Source of the DNA: Micromonospora sp. WMMD1082
GTDB taxonomy: Bacteria > Actinomycetota > Actinomycetes > Mycobacteriales > Micromonosporaceae
Length of the DNA: 64,000 nucleotides
Assembly (NCBI RefSeq): GCF_029626175.1
Contig: NZ_JARUBM010000002.1
Coordinates: 6,465,001-6,529,000 of the forward strand
Direction: 5' to 3'
Below, piece by piece: positions 44,022-53,547 of this stretch (positions within the stretch are counted from its first letter, which is position 1; each line of letters starts with the position of its first letter). Position numbers and translations under genes: made by a program. The notes below the pieces were generated by a model that saw only the letters and a list, made by a program, of their open reading frames with translations, was not told where the DNA came from and did no database searches.

Positions 44022-45542
44022 ATGCGCATCACCGTTGCGGAGCAACCCAGCGGACGACTCTCCGACGCGTGGCGCTTCGCCGTCGGCACCGGCCGGTTCG
44101 AGCTGGCGCTGCGGCGCGACTACCAGGACTCGCTGGCCCTGATCCAACGCGAGATCGGTTTCCGGCACATCCGCGGGCACGGGCTGCTCAGCGACGGCGT
44201 CGGCGTGCACCGGCCGTACGAGTACCAGGGCGGACGGCACGTACGGCACGCCTTCGGTTATGTCGACCAGGTGGTCGACGCGTACCTCGAACTGGGCATC
44301 CGGCCCTTCGTCGAGCTGGGCTTCATGCCCTCCGGTCTGGCCAGCGGCGCGCAGACCGTGTTCTGGTGGCGCGGCAACGTCACCCCGCCGCGCTCGCACG
44401 CCGAGTGGGCCGACCTGGTCCGGGCGACGGTCGGCCACCTCGTCGACCGGTACGGCCTGGACGAGGTGCGCGGCTGGCCCATCGAGGTGTGGAACGAACC
44501 CGACCTCAAGGACTTCTGGCAGGACGCGGACGCCGACGCCTACCACCGGTTGTACGAGGTGACCGCGCACGCGGTCAAGGAGGTGGACGGCGCACTCCAG
44601 GTCGGTGGCCCGGCGATCTCCCCCGGTGCCGACGACGGGTGGCTGCCCCGGTTCGCCGAGTTCGTCACCGACCGCTCGGTGCCGATCGACTTCGTCAGCC
44701 GGCACGCCTACACCTCCGGCCCGGCCCAGCACGTGCCCTTCGGCGTACACCAGACCCTCGCACCGGCGCAGCGGCTGCTCGACCAGTTCGCCAGCCCTCG
44801 CCGGCAGCTCGCCGGCACCGCGTTGGCGGAGCTGCCGGTGCACATCACCGAGTTCAACTCCTCCTACCGGCCGGACAATCCGATCCACGACACCGCCTTC
44901 CACGCCGCCTACCTCGCTCCGGTGCTGGCCGGCGGCGGCGACCTGGTCGACTCCTTCGCGTACTGGACGTTCAGCGACATGTTCGAGGAGGTGGGCATCC
45001 CGACCGCACTGTTCCACGGCGGCTTCGGCCTGCTCACCCACCGCCAGGTCAAGAAACCCACCTACCACCTGTACGCCTTCATGAACCGGCTGGGTGACCA
45101 ACTGCTCGCCCGTGGCCCGGACCACCTGGTCACCCGCGACGCCACCGGCCGGATCGCCGTGCTGGCCTGGGCGCCGGTCGACCCCACCGGACACGACCCG
45201 GTGGACGGCCACACCGTGCGACTGTCGCTGCCGGTGGCCCCGGCGACCGCCCGCACCGCCTTCCTGCTGCGCTCCTCGGTCAGCGAGGAGGCGGGCAACG
45301 CCTGGCGGGCGTGGTGCGAGCTGGGCCGGCCGCCCTCCCCGACCAGCCGACAGCTGGACGTCCTGCGGGAGGCCGCCGAGCCGGCCCGGCGGCACGCCGC
45401 GCTGCCGGTGCAGGCGGGCCGCGTCGAGGTGGACCTGCACCTGGCCCGGCACGAGGTGACCCTGGCCGAGCTGACCCCGGTGGTCGACGAGACGCCGCCG
45501 TGGTGGGACGAGAGCCGCCTGTTCGGCGAGGTCAGGTCGTGA
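44022..45542 (+). CDS. GH39 beta-xylosidase
   Basis: Glycoside hydrolase family 39 enzyme of 506 aa without a signal peptide. The barrel spans about 15-345, with acid/base Glu159 in EVWNEPD and nucleophile Glu277 in HITEFNSS, and a C-terminal beta domain follows. It releases xylose from short xylooligosaccharides in the cytoplasm, complementing GH3. GAGGACGAGG precedes the ATG at 44022. It overlaps the DUF624 gene by 4 bp. Confidence 0.92.
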   Translation: MRITVAEQPSGRLSDAWRFAVGTGRFELALRRDYQDSLALIQREIGFRHIRGHGLLSDGVGVHRPYEYQGGRHVRHAFGYVDQVVDAYLELGIRPFVELGFMPSGLASGAQTVFWWRGNVTPPRSHAEWADLVRATVGHLVDRYGLDEVRGWPIEVWNEPDLKDFWQDADADAYHRLYEVTAHAVKEVDGALQVGGPAISPGADDGWLPRFAEFVTDRSVPIDFVSRHAYTSGPAQHVPFGVHQTLAPAQRLLDQFASPRRQLAGTALAELPVHITEFNSSYRPDNPIHDTAFHAAYLAPVLAGGGDLVDSFAYWTFSDMFEEVGIPTALFHGGFGLLTHRQVKKPTYHLYAFMNRLGDQLLARGPDHLVTRDATGRIAVLAWAPVDPTGHDPVDGHTVRLSLPVAPATARTAFLLRSSVSEEAGNAWRAWCELGRPPSPTSRQLDVLREAAEPARRHAALPVQAGRVEVDLHLARHEVTLAELTPVVDETPPWWDESRLFGEVRS

Positions 45543-46234
45543 GTACGGCGGCTCGTCGGGAGTTCGGGGCCGGACCGCTGTCGCGGATCGCCGCGCTGGT
45601 CTACACGCTGCTCGTGGTCGAGTTGCTGCTGCTGGTCTGCGCGGCGCCCAGCCTGGTCGCGCTCTTCGCCCTGGAACGCCACGTCAGCAACCTGCCGCTG
45701 GTCGCCGCCTGTACGGTGCCGCTCGGCCCGGCGCTGTCCGCCGCGCTGTACGCCCTGTACCAGCAGCGCCTCGACCTCACCGAGCTGCACCCGTGGCGGC
45801 TGTTCTGGCGCGGCTACCGGGCCAACCTGGCCGGCTCGCTGCTGGTCTGGGTGCCGACGTTGCTGTGGCTGACCATCATCGCGGTCAACCTGGCCAACCT
45901 GTCGGCCGCCGGGCTGTCCGGCTGGTGGGCGGCACCGCTGGTGCTGGTCGGTGCCGGGGTGTCCGTGATCGGGGTCAACGCGCTGGTGATCACCTCCCTG
46001 TTCACGTTCCGGCTGCGCGACGTGGTCCGGCTGGCCGCGTACTTCGTGCTGCGTACGCCGGTGGTGGCTCTCGGCGTCGCGCTCCTGCTGGTCGCGGCGA
46101 CGCTGCTGACCCACGCCACCTCGGAGGCGGCCCTTGCCGCGCTCGGCTCGGTGCTGGCGCTGGCGCTGGTCCGCGGCGGTGAGCCGATGATCGCCATCAT
46201 CCGCGAGGAGTTCACGCGTGACCGTGGGGAGTGA
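45539..46234 (+). CDS. DUF624 (YesL-like) membrane protein
   Basis: Membrane protein of 231 aa with five or six helices, of the DUF624 family. These proteins are typically encoded next to LplABC-type oligosaccharide importers and glycosidases, and their role is unknown, perhaps as accessory transport proteins. The helix VYTLLVVELLLLVCAAPSLV (about 20-39) and the loop following TVPLGPALSAALYALYQQR are as expected. It is coupled to GH39 upstream (GTGA overlap) and overlaps GH42 downstream by 17 bp. Confidence 0.88.
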   Translation: MSTAARREFGAGPLSRIAALVYTLLVVELLLLVCAAPSLVALFALERHVSNLPLVAACTVPLGPALSAALYALYQQRLDLTELHPWRLFWRGYRANLAGSLLVWVPTLLWLTIIAVNLANLSAAGLSGWWAAPLVLVGAGVSVIGVNALVITSLFTFRLRDVVRLAAYFVLRTPVVALGVALLLVAATLLTHATSEAALAALGSVLALALVRGGEPMIAIIREEFTRDRGE

Positions 46235-48269
46235 GCCCGCGCGGCTCCCGGTGACCGCCAAGGTGCCGTTCGGTGGGGACTACAACCCGGAGCAGTGGCC
46301 CGAGCCGGTGTGGGACGACGACGACCGGCTGTTCGAGCTGGCCGTGATCGACACCGTCACCCTCGGCGTCTTCGACTGGGCGCTGACCCAGCCCGCCGCC
46401 GACGTGTACGACTTCACCGTGCTGGACCGCGTCGTGGACCGCGCCGCCCGGCAGGGCCGGATGATCTGCCTGGCGACCGGCACCGGTGCGCACCCGGCGT
46501 GGCTGGCCCGCGCCCATCCGGAGGTGACCCGCGTCGACTTCGAGGGTCGCCGGCACCGCTTCGGCCAGCGGCACAACTCCTGCCCCAGTTCCCCGGTGTT
46601 CCGCCGGCTCTCGACCGAGCTGGCGCGCCGGGTGGCCCGCCGGTACGCCGCCAACCCGGCGGTGGTGGCCTGGCACGTCGGCAACGAGTACGGCGGCGCC
46701 TGCTACTGCGACCGCTGCGCGGCCGGCTTCCGGCGGTGGCTGCGCGACCGCTACGGCACCCTGGCGGCGCTCAACGCGGCCTGGTACACCACGTTCTGGT
46801 CGCACACCTTCACCGACTGGGACGAGATCGAGGCGCCCTCGGCGTTGACCGAGCACTGGCGCGGGCCGGACCACACCGCGTTCCAGGGCATCACCCTGGA
46901 CTACCGCCGGTTCACCTCCGAGGCGATGCTGGCCAACTTCCGCGACGAGAAGGCGGCGATCCGCGAGTCCAGCGACCTGCCGGTGACGACCAACTTCATG
47001 GGCATGTACCGGCCGATCGACTACCACCGCTGGGCCGAGCACCTGGACTTCGCCTCGTGGGACAACTACCCGCCCGAGGGCAGCCCACCGGCCTGGATGG
47101 CGCTGAGCCACGACCTGATGCGAGGGCTGAAGGGCGGCCAGCCGTTCTGGCTGATGGAGCAGACGCCGAGCATGACGGCCTGCCGGGACGTCAACCCGCT
47201 CAAGCCGCCCGGGGTGATGCGGCTGTGGAGCTGGCAGGCGGTCGCGCACGGTGCGGACGCGGTGCTGTTCTTCCAACTGCGGGCGTCGCGGGGAGCATCC
47301 GAGAAGTACCACGGCGCGGTCATCGGTCATGCCGGCCGCGCCGACACGCGGGTCTTCCGCGAGGTCGCCGAGCTGGGGGCGGAGCTGCGCCGGCTCGGCG
47401 ACGCGACGCTCGGTGCGCGCACGCCGGCCCGGGTGGCGCTGCTGTTCGACTGGGACAGCTGGTGGGCGTTGGAGATCTCCGACGGCCCCTCCCGCCTGGT
47501 GCGGTACCAGCAGGTCGTCCTCGCCTACTACCAGGCGCTGTGGGACGCCGGGGTGGACGTCGACGTGGTCGCGGTCAGCGCGGACCTCGCCGGCTACGAC
47601 GTGGTCCTCGCCCCGGCGCTGCACATGGTCAAGGACGACCTGGCCGACCGGTTGGCGCGGGTCGCCGAGCGGGGCGGTTCGGTGCTCACCACGTTCCTGT
47701 CCGGCCGGGTGGACGTGGACGGCAACGCCTTCCTGGCGGACGTGCCGGGACCGCTGGCGCCGCTGATGGGCGTCCGGGTCGACGAGTGGGACGCCCGTGC
47801 CGCGGACGTGGTCAACCCGGTCTGCCTGGGCACCGGAGCCGACCGCGTCGAGGTCGCCTCGCGGTTGGTGTTCGAGCTGGTCATCCCGGACGGCGCGGAG
47901 GTGGTCGGCAGCTACCGGGCCGACTTCTACGCCGGCACTCCGGCGGTCACCCGCAACGCGTACGGCGCCGGCCACGGCTGGTACGTCGGCACCGCGCTGG
48001 ACCAGCCGGGCGTGTCCTGGGTGGTCCGGCAGGTGCTGGCGCGGCACGGGCTCACCGGGGCGTACCCGGACGTGCCGGGGCTGGAGACCGCGGTGCGGGT
48101 CACCGGTGACGGCACCCGTTTGCTGTTCCTGCTCAACCACGGTGCCGAGCCGGTGACCGTGCCCGCCAGCGTGGACGGCGTTGACCTGCTCACCGGCGAC
48201 CGGGTCGCGCACGGCGCGCCGCTGCGGCTCGACGGCCACGGCGTCCGGGTGGTGCGCGAGCGCGCCTGA
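46218..48269 (+). CDS. GH42 beta-galactosidase/alpha-L-arabinopyranosidase
   Basis: Glycoside hydrolase family 42 enzyme of 683 aa. The barrel domain begins with the family opening FGGDYNPEQWPE (18-29). Acid/base Glu157 is in WHVGNEYG and nucleophile Glu314 in WLMEQTPS. The trimerisation (Glyco_hydro_42M) and C-terminal domains follow from about 390 and 620. Zinc-type cysteines (CYCDRC) are present near 162-167. No signal peptide. It probably removes galactose or arabinopyranose side groups from hemicellulose fragments. GAGGAG precedes the GTG at 46218. Last gene of the operon. Confidence 0.92.
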   Translation: MTVGSEPARLPVTAKVPFGGDYNPEQWPEPVWDDDDRLFELAVIDTVTLGVFDWALTQPAADVYDFTVLDRVVDRAARQGRMICLATGTGAHPAWLARAHPEVTRVDFEGRRHRFGQRHNSCPSSPVFRRLSTELARRVARRYAANPAVVAWHVGNEYGGACYCDRCAAGFRRWLRDRYGTLAALNAAWYTTFWSHTFTDWDEIEAPSALTEHWRGPDHTAFQGITLDYRRFTSEAMLANFRDEKAAIRESSDLPVTTNFMGMYRPIDYHRWAEHLDFASWDNYPPEGSPPAWMALSHDLMRGLKGGQPFWLMEQTPSMTACRDVNPLKPPGVMRLWSWQAVAHGADAVLFFQLRASRGASEKYHGAVIGHAGRADTRVFREVAELGAELRRLGDATLGARTPARVALLFDWDSWWALEISDGPSRLVRYQQVVLAYYQALWDAGVDVDVVAVSADLAGYDVVLAPALHMVKDDLADRLARVAERGGSVLTTFLSGRVDVDGNAFLADVPGPLAPLMGVRVDEWDARAADVVNPVCLGTGADRVEVASRLVFELVIPDGAEVVGSYRADFYAGTPAVTRNAYGAGHGWYVGTALDQPGVSWVVRQVLARHGLTGAYPDVPGLETAVRVTGDGTRLLFLLNHGAEPVTVPASVDGVDLLTGDRVAHGAPLRLDGHGVRVVRERA

Positions 48270-48278
48270 GCCGGCCGG

Positions 48279-49130
48279 CTACCCGGGCCCGGCCTGGGCG
48301 TGCTCTGCGGCCCGGCTGACCCGTTCCCAGCCCGCCCAGGTGTCCATCCGCCGGCGTGAGATGTCGAACGCCAGGTCGTACACCATGCTGCCGAGCAGGA
48401 GCCGCAGCGGCGGGTCGTCGCTGTCGACCAGTTTCAGCAGCGCCTCGGCGGCGAGGGCGGGTTCGCTGTCGATCGAGTCCTCAGCCCACTGCCGCGCCAA
48501 CTCCGCGCGCAGGGGGTCGTAGGCGGTGATCGGCGTCGTCGAGGTCATGCTGGTGTACAGGTCGGTCCAGTAGCCGCCGGGCTGCACGATGCTGACCGTG
48601 ACGCCGAAGGTGGCCGCCTCCATCGCGAGGGCCTCGCTCATGCCCTCCAGCGCGAACTTGCTCGCGCTGTACATGCCGGTGCTGGGGAAGCCGCCGAGCC
48701 CGGCGATGCTGGAGATCTGCACGAGGTGGCCGGCCCGTTGGGCCCGCAGGTGCGGCAACACGGCCTGGCTGACCCAGAGCGCGCCGAAGAGGTTGACCTC
48801 GAACTGGGCCCGTGCCTCGGCTTCGGTGAACTCCTCGATCATGCCCATCGACATGGTGCCGGCGTTGTTGACCACGATGTCGAGCCGCCCGACGCGCTCG
48901 ACCGCGGCGGCCACCGCGGCGAGGACCGCCGCCCGGTCGGTCACGTCGAGGGTCAGGGTGAGCAGCCGGTCGCCGTAGCGCTCGTCGAAGTCGGCCCGGG
49001 CGATGGTCCGGGCGGCGGCGACCACCCGGTCACCGCGGTCGAGCGCCGCGATGGTGAACGCGCGGCCCAGACCACGGCTGGCGCCCGTGATGAACCAGGT
49101 ACGCGACGCGGTGCTGGATGAGCTGCGCAT
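48279..49130 (-). CDS. Short-chain dehydrogenase/reductase
   Basis: Classical SDR of 283 aa. The NAD(P)-binding motif TGASRGLGRA is near residues 15-24, NNAG near 89-92, and the catalytic Ser in ISSIAG and YSASK (Tyr-x-x-x-Lys) near 155-159. Substrate unknown. The ATG at 49130 has GGAGAC upstream. It is divergent from a TetR regulator, and two operators lie in the 122-bp gap, so the SDR is most likely repressed by that TetR. Confidence 0.92.
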   Translation of the reverse strand: MRSSSSTASRTWFITGASRGLGRAFTIAALDRGDRVVAAARTIARADFDERYGDRLLTLTLDVTDRAAVLAAVAAAVERVGRLDIVVNNAGTMSMGMIEEFTEAEARAQFEVNLFGALWVSQAVLPHLRAQRAGHLVQISSIAGLGGFPSTGMYSASKFALEGMSEALAMEAATFGVTVSIVQPGGYWTDLYTSMTSTTPITAYDPLRAELARQWAEDSIDSEPALAAEALLKLVDSDDPPLRLLLGSMVYDLAFDISRRRMDTWAGWERVSRAAEHAQAGPG

Positions 49131-49157
49131 GGTGGGTCTCCGCCTCTCGCCACAAGA

Positions 49158-49174
49158 CGAGACGGTCCGTCTCG
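49158..49174. promoter_or_regulatory. TetR operator 1
   Basis: CGAGACGGTCCGTCTCG is a perfect 17-bp palindrome 28 bp from the SDR start, in the divergent gap between SDR and TetR. Confidence 0.75.
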
Positions 49175-49214
49175 CCGGAGGCAACGATACGACACGACCA
49201 GGCGTCAGGCAAGA

Positions 49215-49231
49215 CGAGACGTACCGTCTCG
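49215..49231. promoter_or_regulatory. TetR operator 2
   Basis: CGAGACGTACCGTCTCG repeats operator 1 apart from its centre. Both are preceded by AAGA and followed by CCG, and they lie 57 bp apart. This copy is 22 bp upstream of the TetR start. Confidence 0.75.
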
Positions 49232-49252
49232 CCGTTGGGATACGATGGGCGC

Positions 49253-49876
49253 ATGCCGACGCAGCATCGCGCCACGCCCAACGCGGCCCGCCGCAGGGAA
49301 GCCTCCCGGCTGGCGATCCTCACCGCGGCGTTCGACCTGCTGCAGGAGGTCGGCTACGCCAGGCTCAGCATCGAGGGCATCGCCGGGCGCGCCGGCGTCG
49401 GCAAGCAGACCATCTACCGCTGGTGGCCGTCGAAGGGGGCCATCATCTTCGATGCCTTCCTGATGCTCAGTGCGGGCGCCGACGGCGGACCTGTCGTCCT
49501 GCCGGACACGGGCGATCTGGACGCCGACCTGACCGCCGTGCTGCGCGCCACGGTCGCCGAGCTGAACGATCCACGGTACGACCGGCCGATGCGCGCGCTG
49601 GCCACCGAGATCACGTACGACCCGGAGCTGGCGGCCGCCTACGCCGAACGGCTGGACGGGCCGCTGAAGGAGGCGAAACGGAAGCGGCTGCGCAGTGCCC
49701 AGCGGGCCGGGCAACTCGCCGGGGACCTCGACCTGGACGTGGCCGTGGAGATGATCTGGGGCCCCGTGCTCCACCGGTGGCTGCACCGCAGTGGACCACT
49801 CACCACCGCGTACACCGACCGGGTCGTCACCACCGCCCTCAACGGCCTACGCCCCCGCCCGGACGCGGCCCCGTAG
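49253..49876 (+). CDS. TetR-family transcriptional repressor
   Basis: Regulator of 207 aa. The N-terminal helix-turn-helix (about 20-60) reads LSIEGIAGRAGVGKQTIYRW, and a TetR C-terminal ligand domain follows. The ATG at 49253 is chosen because the frame upstream runs through the operators. The ligand is unknown. It probably controls itself and the divergent SDR through the two CGAGACG palindromes. Confidence 0.92.
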   Translation: MPTQHRATPNAARRREASRLAILTAAFDLLQEVGYARLSIEGIAGRAGVGKQTIYRWWPSKGAIIFDAFLMLSAGADGGPVVLPDTGDLDADLTAVLRATVAELNDPRYDRPMRALATEITYDPELAAAYAERLDGPLKEAKRKRLRSAQRAGQLAGDLDLDVAVEMIWGPVLHRWLHRSGPLTTAYTDRVVTTALNGLRPRPDAAP

Positions 49877-49910
49877 GCCACGATACGCCGCAGGTGGTGC
49901 CCCCCGGCCG

Positions 49911-49951
49911 CGCGACAGCCCAATCACGCGACAGCCCGGCCGCGACAGCCC
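49911..49951. repeat. Short tandem-like CGCGACAGCCC repeats
   Basis: CGCGACAGCCC occurs at 49911, 49927 and 49941 in the gap between the convergent TetR and LtrA genes. It is low-complexity intergenic sequence with no gene. Confidence 0.5.
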
Positions 49952-49981
49952 GGTCACGCGATGGCTCGGCCGCGCGCCGCG

Positions 49982-51151
49982 TCAGGTGCCCGCGTGGTCG
50001 GCCTCCTCCGCACGGGCCCGCCGGCCGTCGGCGATGGCGACGCCGACCAGGACGGCGGTGCTGCCGATCCCGGCGACGAAGGACGGTGCGCGCAGGGTGG
50101 CCGTCCCGACGATGGCGAGGGCGATCAGGCCGACCAGCCGGGAGGGGGGTAGTTCCCTGGCCACCGACCGGGCGAACCAGAGCTGGGCGGTGAGGAACAG
50201 TGCCGGTCCGGCGTAGAGCGCGGCGTTCGTGGCGACGGTCGTCTGTTCGGTCGGGTGGGCGATGACGAGTTCGTCCCCCACGGCGATGGAGATGAGACCG
50301 GCGACCATGAGCATCAGGCCGTTGGTCGCGTACCGGCTGGCGCGGGTGGGGTCGGCGTCCTGTTCCGCCTGCCGCCGGGCGGCGGCTTCACTTCGCCGGA
50401 AGTAGGCCCACCAGATGGCCACCGTCCCGGCCAGCGCCACCGTGCCGGTCAGCAGGGTTATCGGCTGCACCGGCGCGTCGGCGATGGCCCAGCCGGTGGT
50501 GAGGACGGTCTCACCCAGGGCGATGAGGAAGAAGAGCCGGCAGCGTTCGAACATGTGCGGCGCGGCGAACGCGATGCCCGCACTGTGTAGCCATCGACCC
50601 GGCAGGGGGTGGGCGGTGAGGGTGCCGGCAAGGTCGATGCCGACACCGCAGGCCCACAGCAGCAGGCGGGTCTCCGGCCCGGCGGCGGCGCCCGCGATCC
50701 ACAGCGGCGCGGAGGCGAGTTGCCAGACCAGCACCCGCTGGAAGTGGGCGTGCAGGGCGGGTTGGAGGTTCACGGTGAGCAGCCAGATGGTCCGGCCGAT
50801 CAGCGCCGGCAGGTACGCCCCGACGAACCACCAGCCCGCCTCCTCGAACGCCGCGGCGATGGAGGCGTTCATGAACAGCCCGAACAGCATCGACACCAGC
50901 AGCATCCACCGCACCGGGGCCTTGCGGGTGTCGGTCAGCGAGACCGCCCAGACGGTGTAGCCCCAGGTCCAGAAGACCGCGAAGTACAGCACGACGGTGG
51001 TGGCCAGACCCGTCCAGTCCAGGTGTTCCAGCAGGCGGCGCGACAACTGGATGAACGCGAAGACATATACGAGGTCGAAGAACAACTCCACCGGGGTGAC
51101 CTCGTAGCGGCGCGGATCCCGGGCCAGGGAACCCCGGTCACTCGACACCAT
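49982..51151 (-). CDS. Low temperature requirement protein A (LtrA) family membrane protein
   Basis: Integral membrane protein of 389 aa with about 11 helices, of the LtrA family. The family opening VTPVELFFDLVYVFAFIQLS (about 18-37) and the central motif ERCRLFFLIALGETVLTTG (near 200-218) are clear. Cellular role is poorly known. GAGGAG precedes the ATG at 51151; the longer frame from 51208 lacks a ribosome site. Confidence 0.9.
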   Translation of the reverse strand: MVSSDRGSLARDPRRYEVTPVELFFDLVYVFAFIQLSRRLLEHLDWTGLATTVVLYFAVFWTWGYTVWAVSLTDTRKAPVRWMLLVSMLFGLFMNASIAAAFEEAGWWFVGAYLPALIGRTIWLLTVNLQPALHAHFQRVLVWQLASAPLWIAGAAAGPETRLLLWACGVGIDLAGTLTAHPLPGRWLHSAGIAFAAPHMFERCRLFFLIALGETVLTTGWAIADAPVQPITLLTGTVALAGTVAIWWAYFRRSEAAARRQAEQDADPTRASRYATNGLMLMVAGLISIAVGDELVIAHPTEQTTVATNAALYAGPALFLTAQLWFARSVARELPPSRLVGLIALAIVGTATLRAPSFVAGIGSTAVLVGVAIADGRRARAEEADHAGT

Positions 51152-51359
51152 TGCGTGGCTCCTCTGTACCTCGCTCCTTCCGGGATACGGCCCACCAGGC
51201 ACACTCACCGTAACCAGAACACCACCCCCGATGTGACGGTGCTCGCGGAACCGGCGCCCGGCCGACCATCCGGGGGTCGGATCCCGGTTTCGCCGCCGGG
51301 ACGCGGTCCGGCGTGGTTCCGTTTACTTCCCGCCCCTGCTGCGCCTCGGGAGGAGTGGC

Positions 51360-53516
51360 GTGACGACCGCGAAGCCGCGGCCGACTCCGGCCGATCCGAT
51401 GCCCGCCGAGCGGGCCGAGCCGGGTGACGTGGCCGGCGTCCCGCGTGACCTGCCGCCGGAGTTGGGTCCGGACGCGGTGAGCATCATGGAGGCGTCCACC
51501 TTCATGCTCTCCAACGCCCTCGGCGACGTGCCGCCGCACTCGATCGGCGGCCTGGTCCACGACGACACCCGGCATCTCAGCTGTTGGCGACTGACGGTCA
51601 ACGACACCAGTCCGCTGCTGCTGGGCGCCTCGGTCGTCGACCACTACTCCGCCGCGTTCTTCCTGGCGGTCCCCGAACTGCCGGGTATCCCGGCGAACGC
51701 CATCGGGATACGCCGGCAGCGGTTCGTCGGTGACGGGCTGCACGAACGCATCGAGTTGCACAGCTTCGCCCGGGAGCCGAAGCAGCTCCGGCTCCGGCTG
51801 GTTGCCGGAGCCGACTTCGCGGACCTGTTCGAGATCAAGAGTGAGATCAGCGACCGGTCGCACCGCATCACCCGTACGCACGCCTCCGACGGATCGCAGC
51901 TCACCTTCACCTACTCGACCGACCACTTCCACGCGGAGACCAGGGTGTGCGCGTGGCCCTTCGCCAGCCGGGTGGACGGGGACGGCCTGGTCTGGGACGT
52001 GACGCTGCTGCCCGGCCGCCGCTGGTCGTGCGAGCTGACCGTCCCCCTGGGGCGGGGCATCGCGAACCTGATGCCCCGCCGCCGTGACTTCGGTGAGGTC
52101 TTCGACGGCGACCAGGACGACCCGACAGGTCGGTGGCGTGCCGTCGCACCGGTCCTGCGGGCGGACTCCGACCGCCTACGCGCCATCTTCGAGCAGTCGA
52201 TCCGGGATCTGATCGCGCTGCGGATCGAGAAGTGCATCAACGGTGAGCGGGTGATGCTGCCCGCCGCGGGCCTGCCCTGGTTCCTCACCGTCTTCGGCCG
52301 GGACACCTTGATCACCGCGTACCAGACGCTGAGCTTCGCACCGCAGCTCGCCCATGGCGCACTCATCGCGCTCGCGTCGCACCAGGGCACCACGGTGGAC
52401 GACTTCCGGGACGAGGAACCCGGGAAGATCCTGCACGAGTACCGCGTCGGGGAACTGACCGTCACCGGTCAACGGCCGCACAACCCGTACTTCGGTGCCG
52501 CCGACTCCACCCAGCTCTGGCTGATCGTGCTGTCGGAGTACTGGCGGTGGACCGGCGACGACGAGCTGGTCCACCACCTGCGGGAGCAGGCGTACGCGGC
52601 CCTGCGGTGGATCGACCGGTACGGCGACCGGGACGGCGACGGGTACGTCGAGTACGCCACCCGCTCGCTGCACGGCCTGGGCAACCAGTGTTGGCGCGAC
52701 TCATGGGACGGCATCCAGTTCGCCGACGGCGAGATCCCCTACCTGCCGATCGCCACCTGTGAGACGCAGGGCTACACCTACGATGCGAAGCTGCGCATGG
52801 CGGAGCTGGCCGACGGTCCGCTCGGCGATCCGGAGCTGGCCCGCCGGCTGCGCGCCGAGGCCGCCGAGCTGTACGAGCGGTTCAACCGGGACTTCTGGCT
52901 CGACGACCGGGGCGGCTTCTACGCGATCGGCCTCGACGGGGACAAGCAGCGCATCGACTCGATGACCTCGAACATGGGTCAGCTGCTGTGGAGCGGCATC
53001 GTGCCGCCCGAGCGCGCCCGACGGGTCGCCGACCACCTGATGTCCCCGCACCTGTTCTCCGGGTGGGGGGTCCGGACGACCGCCACATCCGAGCGCGGCT
53101 ACAACCCCATCGGCTACCACATGGGCACCGTCTGGCCGCACGACAACTCCCTCATCGCCCACGGGCTAGCCCGCTACGGCTTCCGCGCGGAGGCGAACCG
53201 GATCATCGTGGCCATGCTGGAGGCGGCCGGGTTCACGGACAACCGGCTACCCGAGGCGATCTCCGGTTACGACCGGACGTTCGGCCGGACGCCGGTGCCG
53301 TATCCGACCGCCTGCAACCCGCAGGCCTGGTCCAGCGCGGCGCCGCTGCTGTTCCTGCGGACCATGCTCGGGCTCGACGCCCGCGACGGCGAACTCCGCA
53401 CCGCACCCGACATCCCGGCCGAGTTCGGCCGCCTCCACCTGCGCGGCACCAACGCCTTCGGCCAGCGGTGGGACATCGACGCCGCCGGCACCCACGCCAC
53501 CGTACGACCCAGCTGA
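51360..53516 (+). CDS. Amylo-alpha-1,6-glucosidase-like glycoside hydrolase
   Basis: Protein of 718 aa. The N-terminal glycogen-debranching-type domain (about 40-245) begins with MEASTFMLSNALGDVP and GGLVHDDTRHLSCWRL. The C-terminal (alpha/alpha)6 barrel (about 290-690) has LPWFLTVFGRDTLITAYQTL (the conserved GRD), an ETQGYTYDAKLR segment, and YHMGTVWPHDNSLIAHGL. Such proteins are trehalose/glycogen-associated or act on unknown alpha-glucosides. GGAGGAG precedes the GTG at 51360. It stands alone. Confidence 0.88.
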   Translation: MTTAKPRPTPADPMPAERAEPGDVAGVPRDLPPELGPDAVSIMEASTFMLSNALGDVPPHSIGGLVHDDTRHLSCWRLTVNDTSPLLLGASVVDHYSAAFFLAVPELPGIPANAIGIRRQRFVGDGLHERIELHSFAREPKQLRLRLVAGADFADLFEIKSEISDRSHRITRTHASDGSQLTFTYSTDHFHAETRVCAWPFASRVDGDGLVWDVTLLPGRRWSCELTVPLGRGIANLMPRRRDFGEVFDGDQDDPTGRWRAVAPVLRADSDRLRAIFEQSIRDLIALRIEKCINGERVMLPAAGLPWFLTVFGRDTLITAYQTLSFAPQLAHGALIALASHQGTTVDDFRDEEPGKILHEYRVGELTVTGQRPHNPYFGAADSTQLWLIVLSEYWRWTGDDELVHHLREQAYAALRWIDRYGDRDGDGYVEYATRSLHGLGNQCWRDSWDGIQFADGEIPYLPIATCETQGYTYDAKLRMAELADGPLGDPELARRLRAEAAELYERFNRDFWLDDRGGFYAIGLDGDKQRIDSMTSNMGQLLWSGIVPPERARRVADHLMSPHLFSGWGVRTTATSERGYNPIGYHMGTVWPHDNSLIAHGLARYGFRAEANRIIVAMLEAAGFTDNRLPEAISGYDRTFGRTPVPYPTACNPQAWSSAAPLLFLRTMLGLDARDGELRTAPDIPAEFGRLHLRGTNAFGQRWDIDAAGTHATVRPS

Positions 53517-53547
53517 CCGGCCCAGCCGGCTCCGGCCCGCAGCCGGG

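Noticed and set aside
49911..49951. CGCGACAGCCC repeats as a possible CRISPR or operator array
   Set aside because: The units are only 11 bp with 3-5 bp spacers, in a gap between convergent genes where no promoter is needed.
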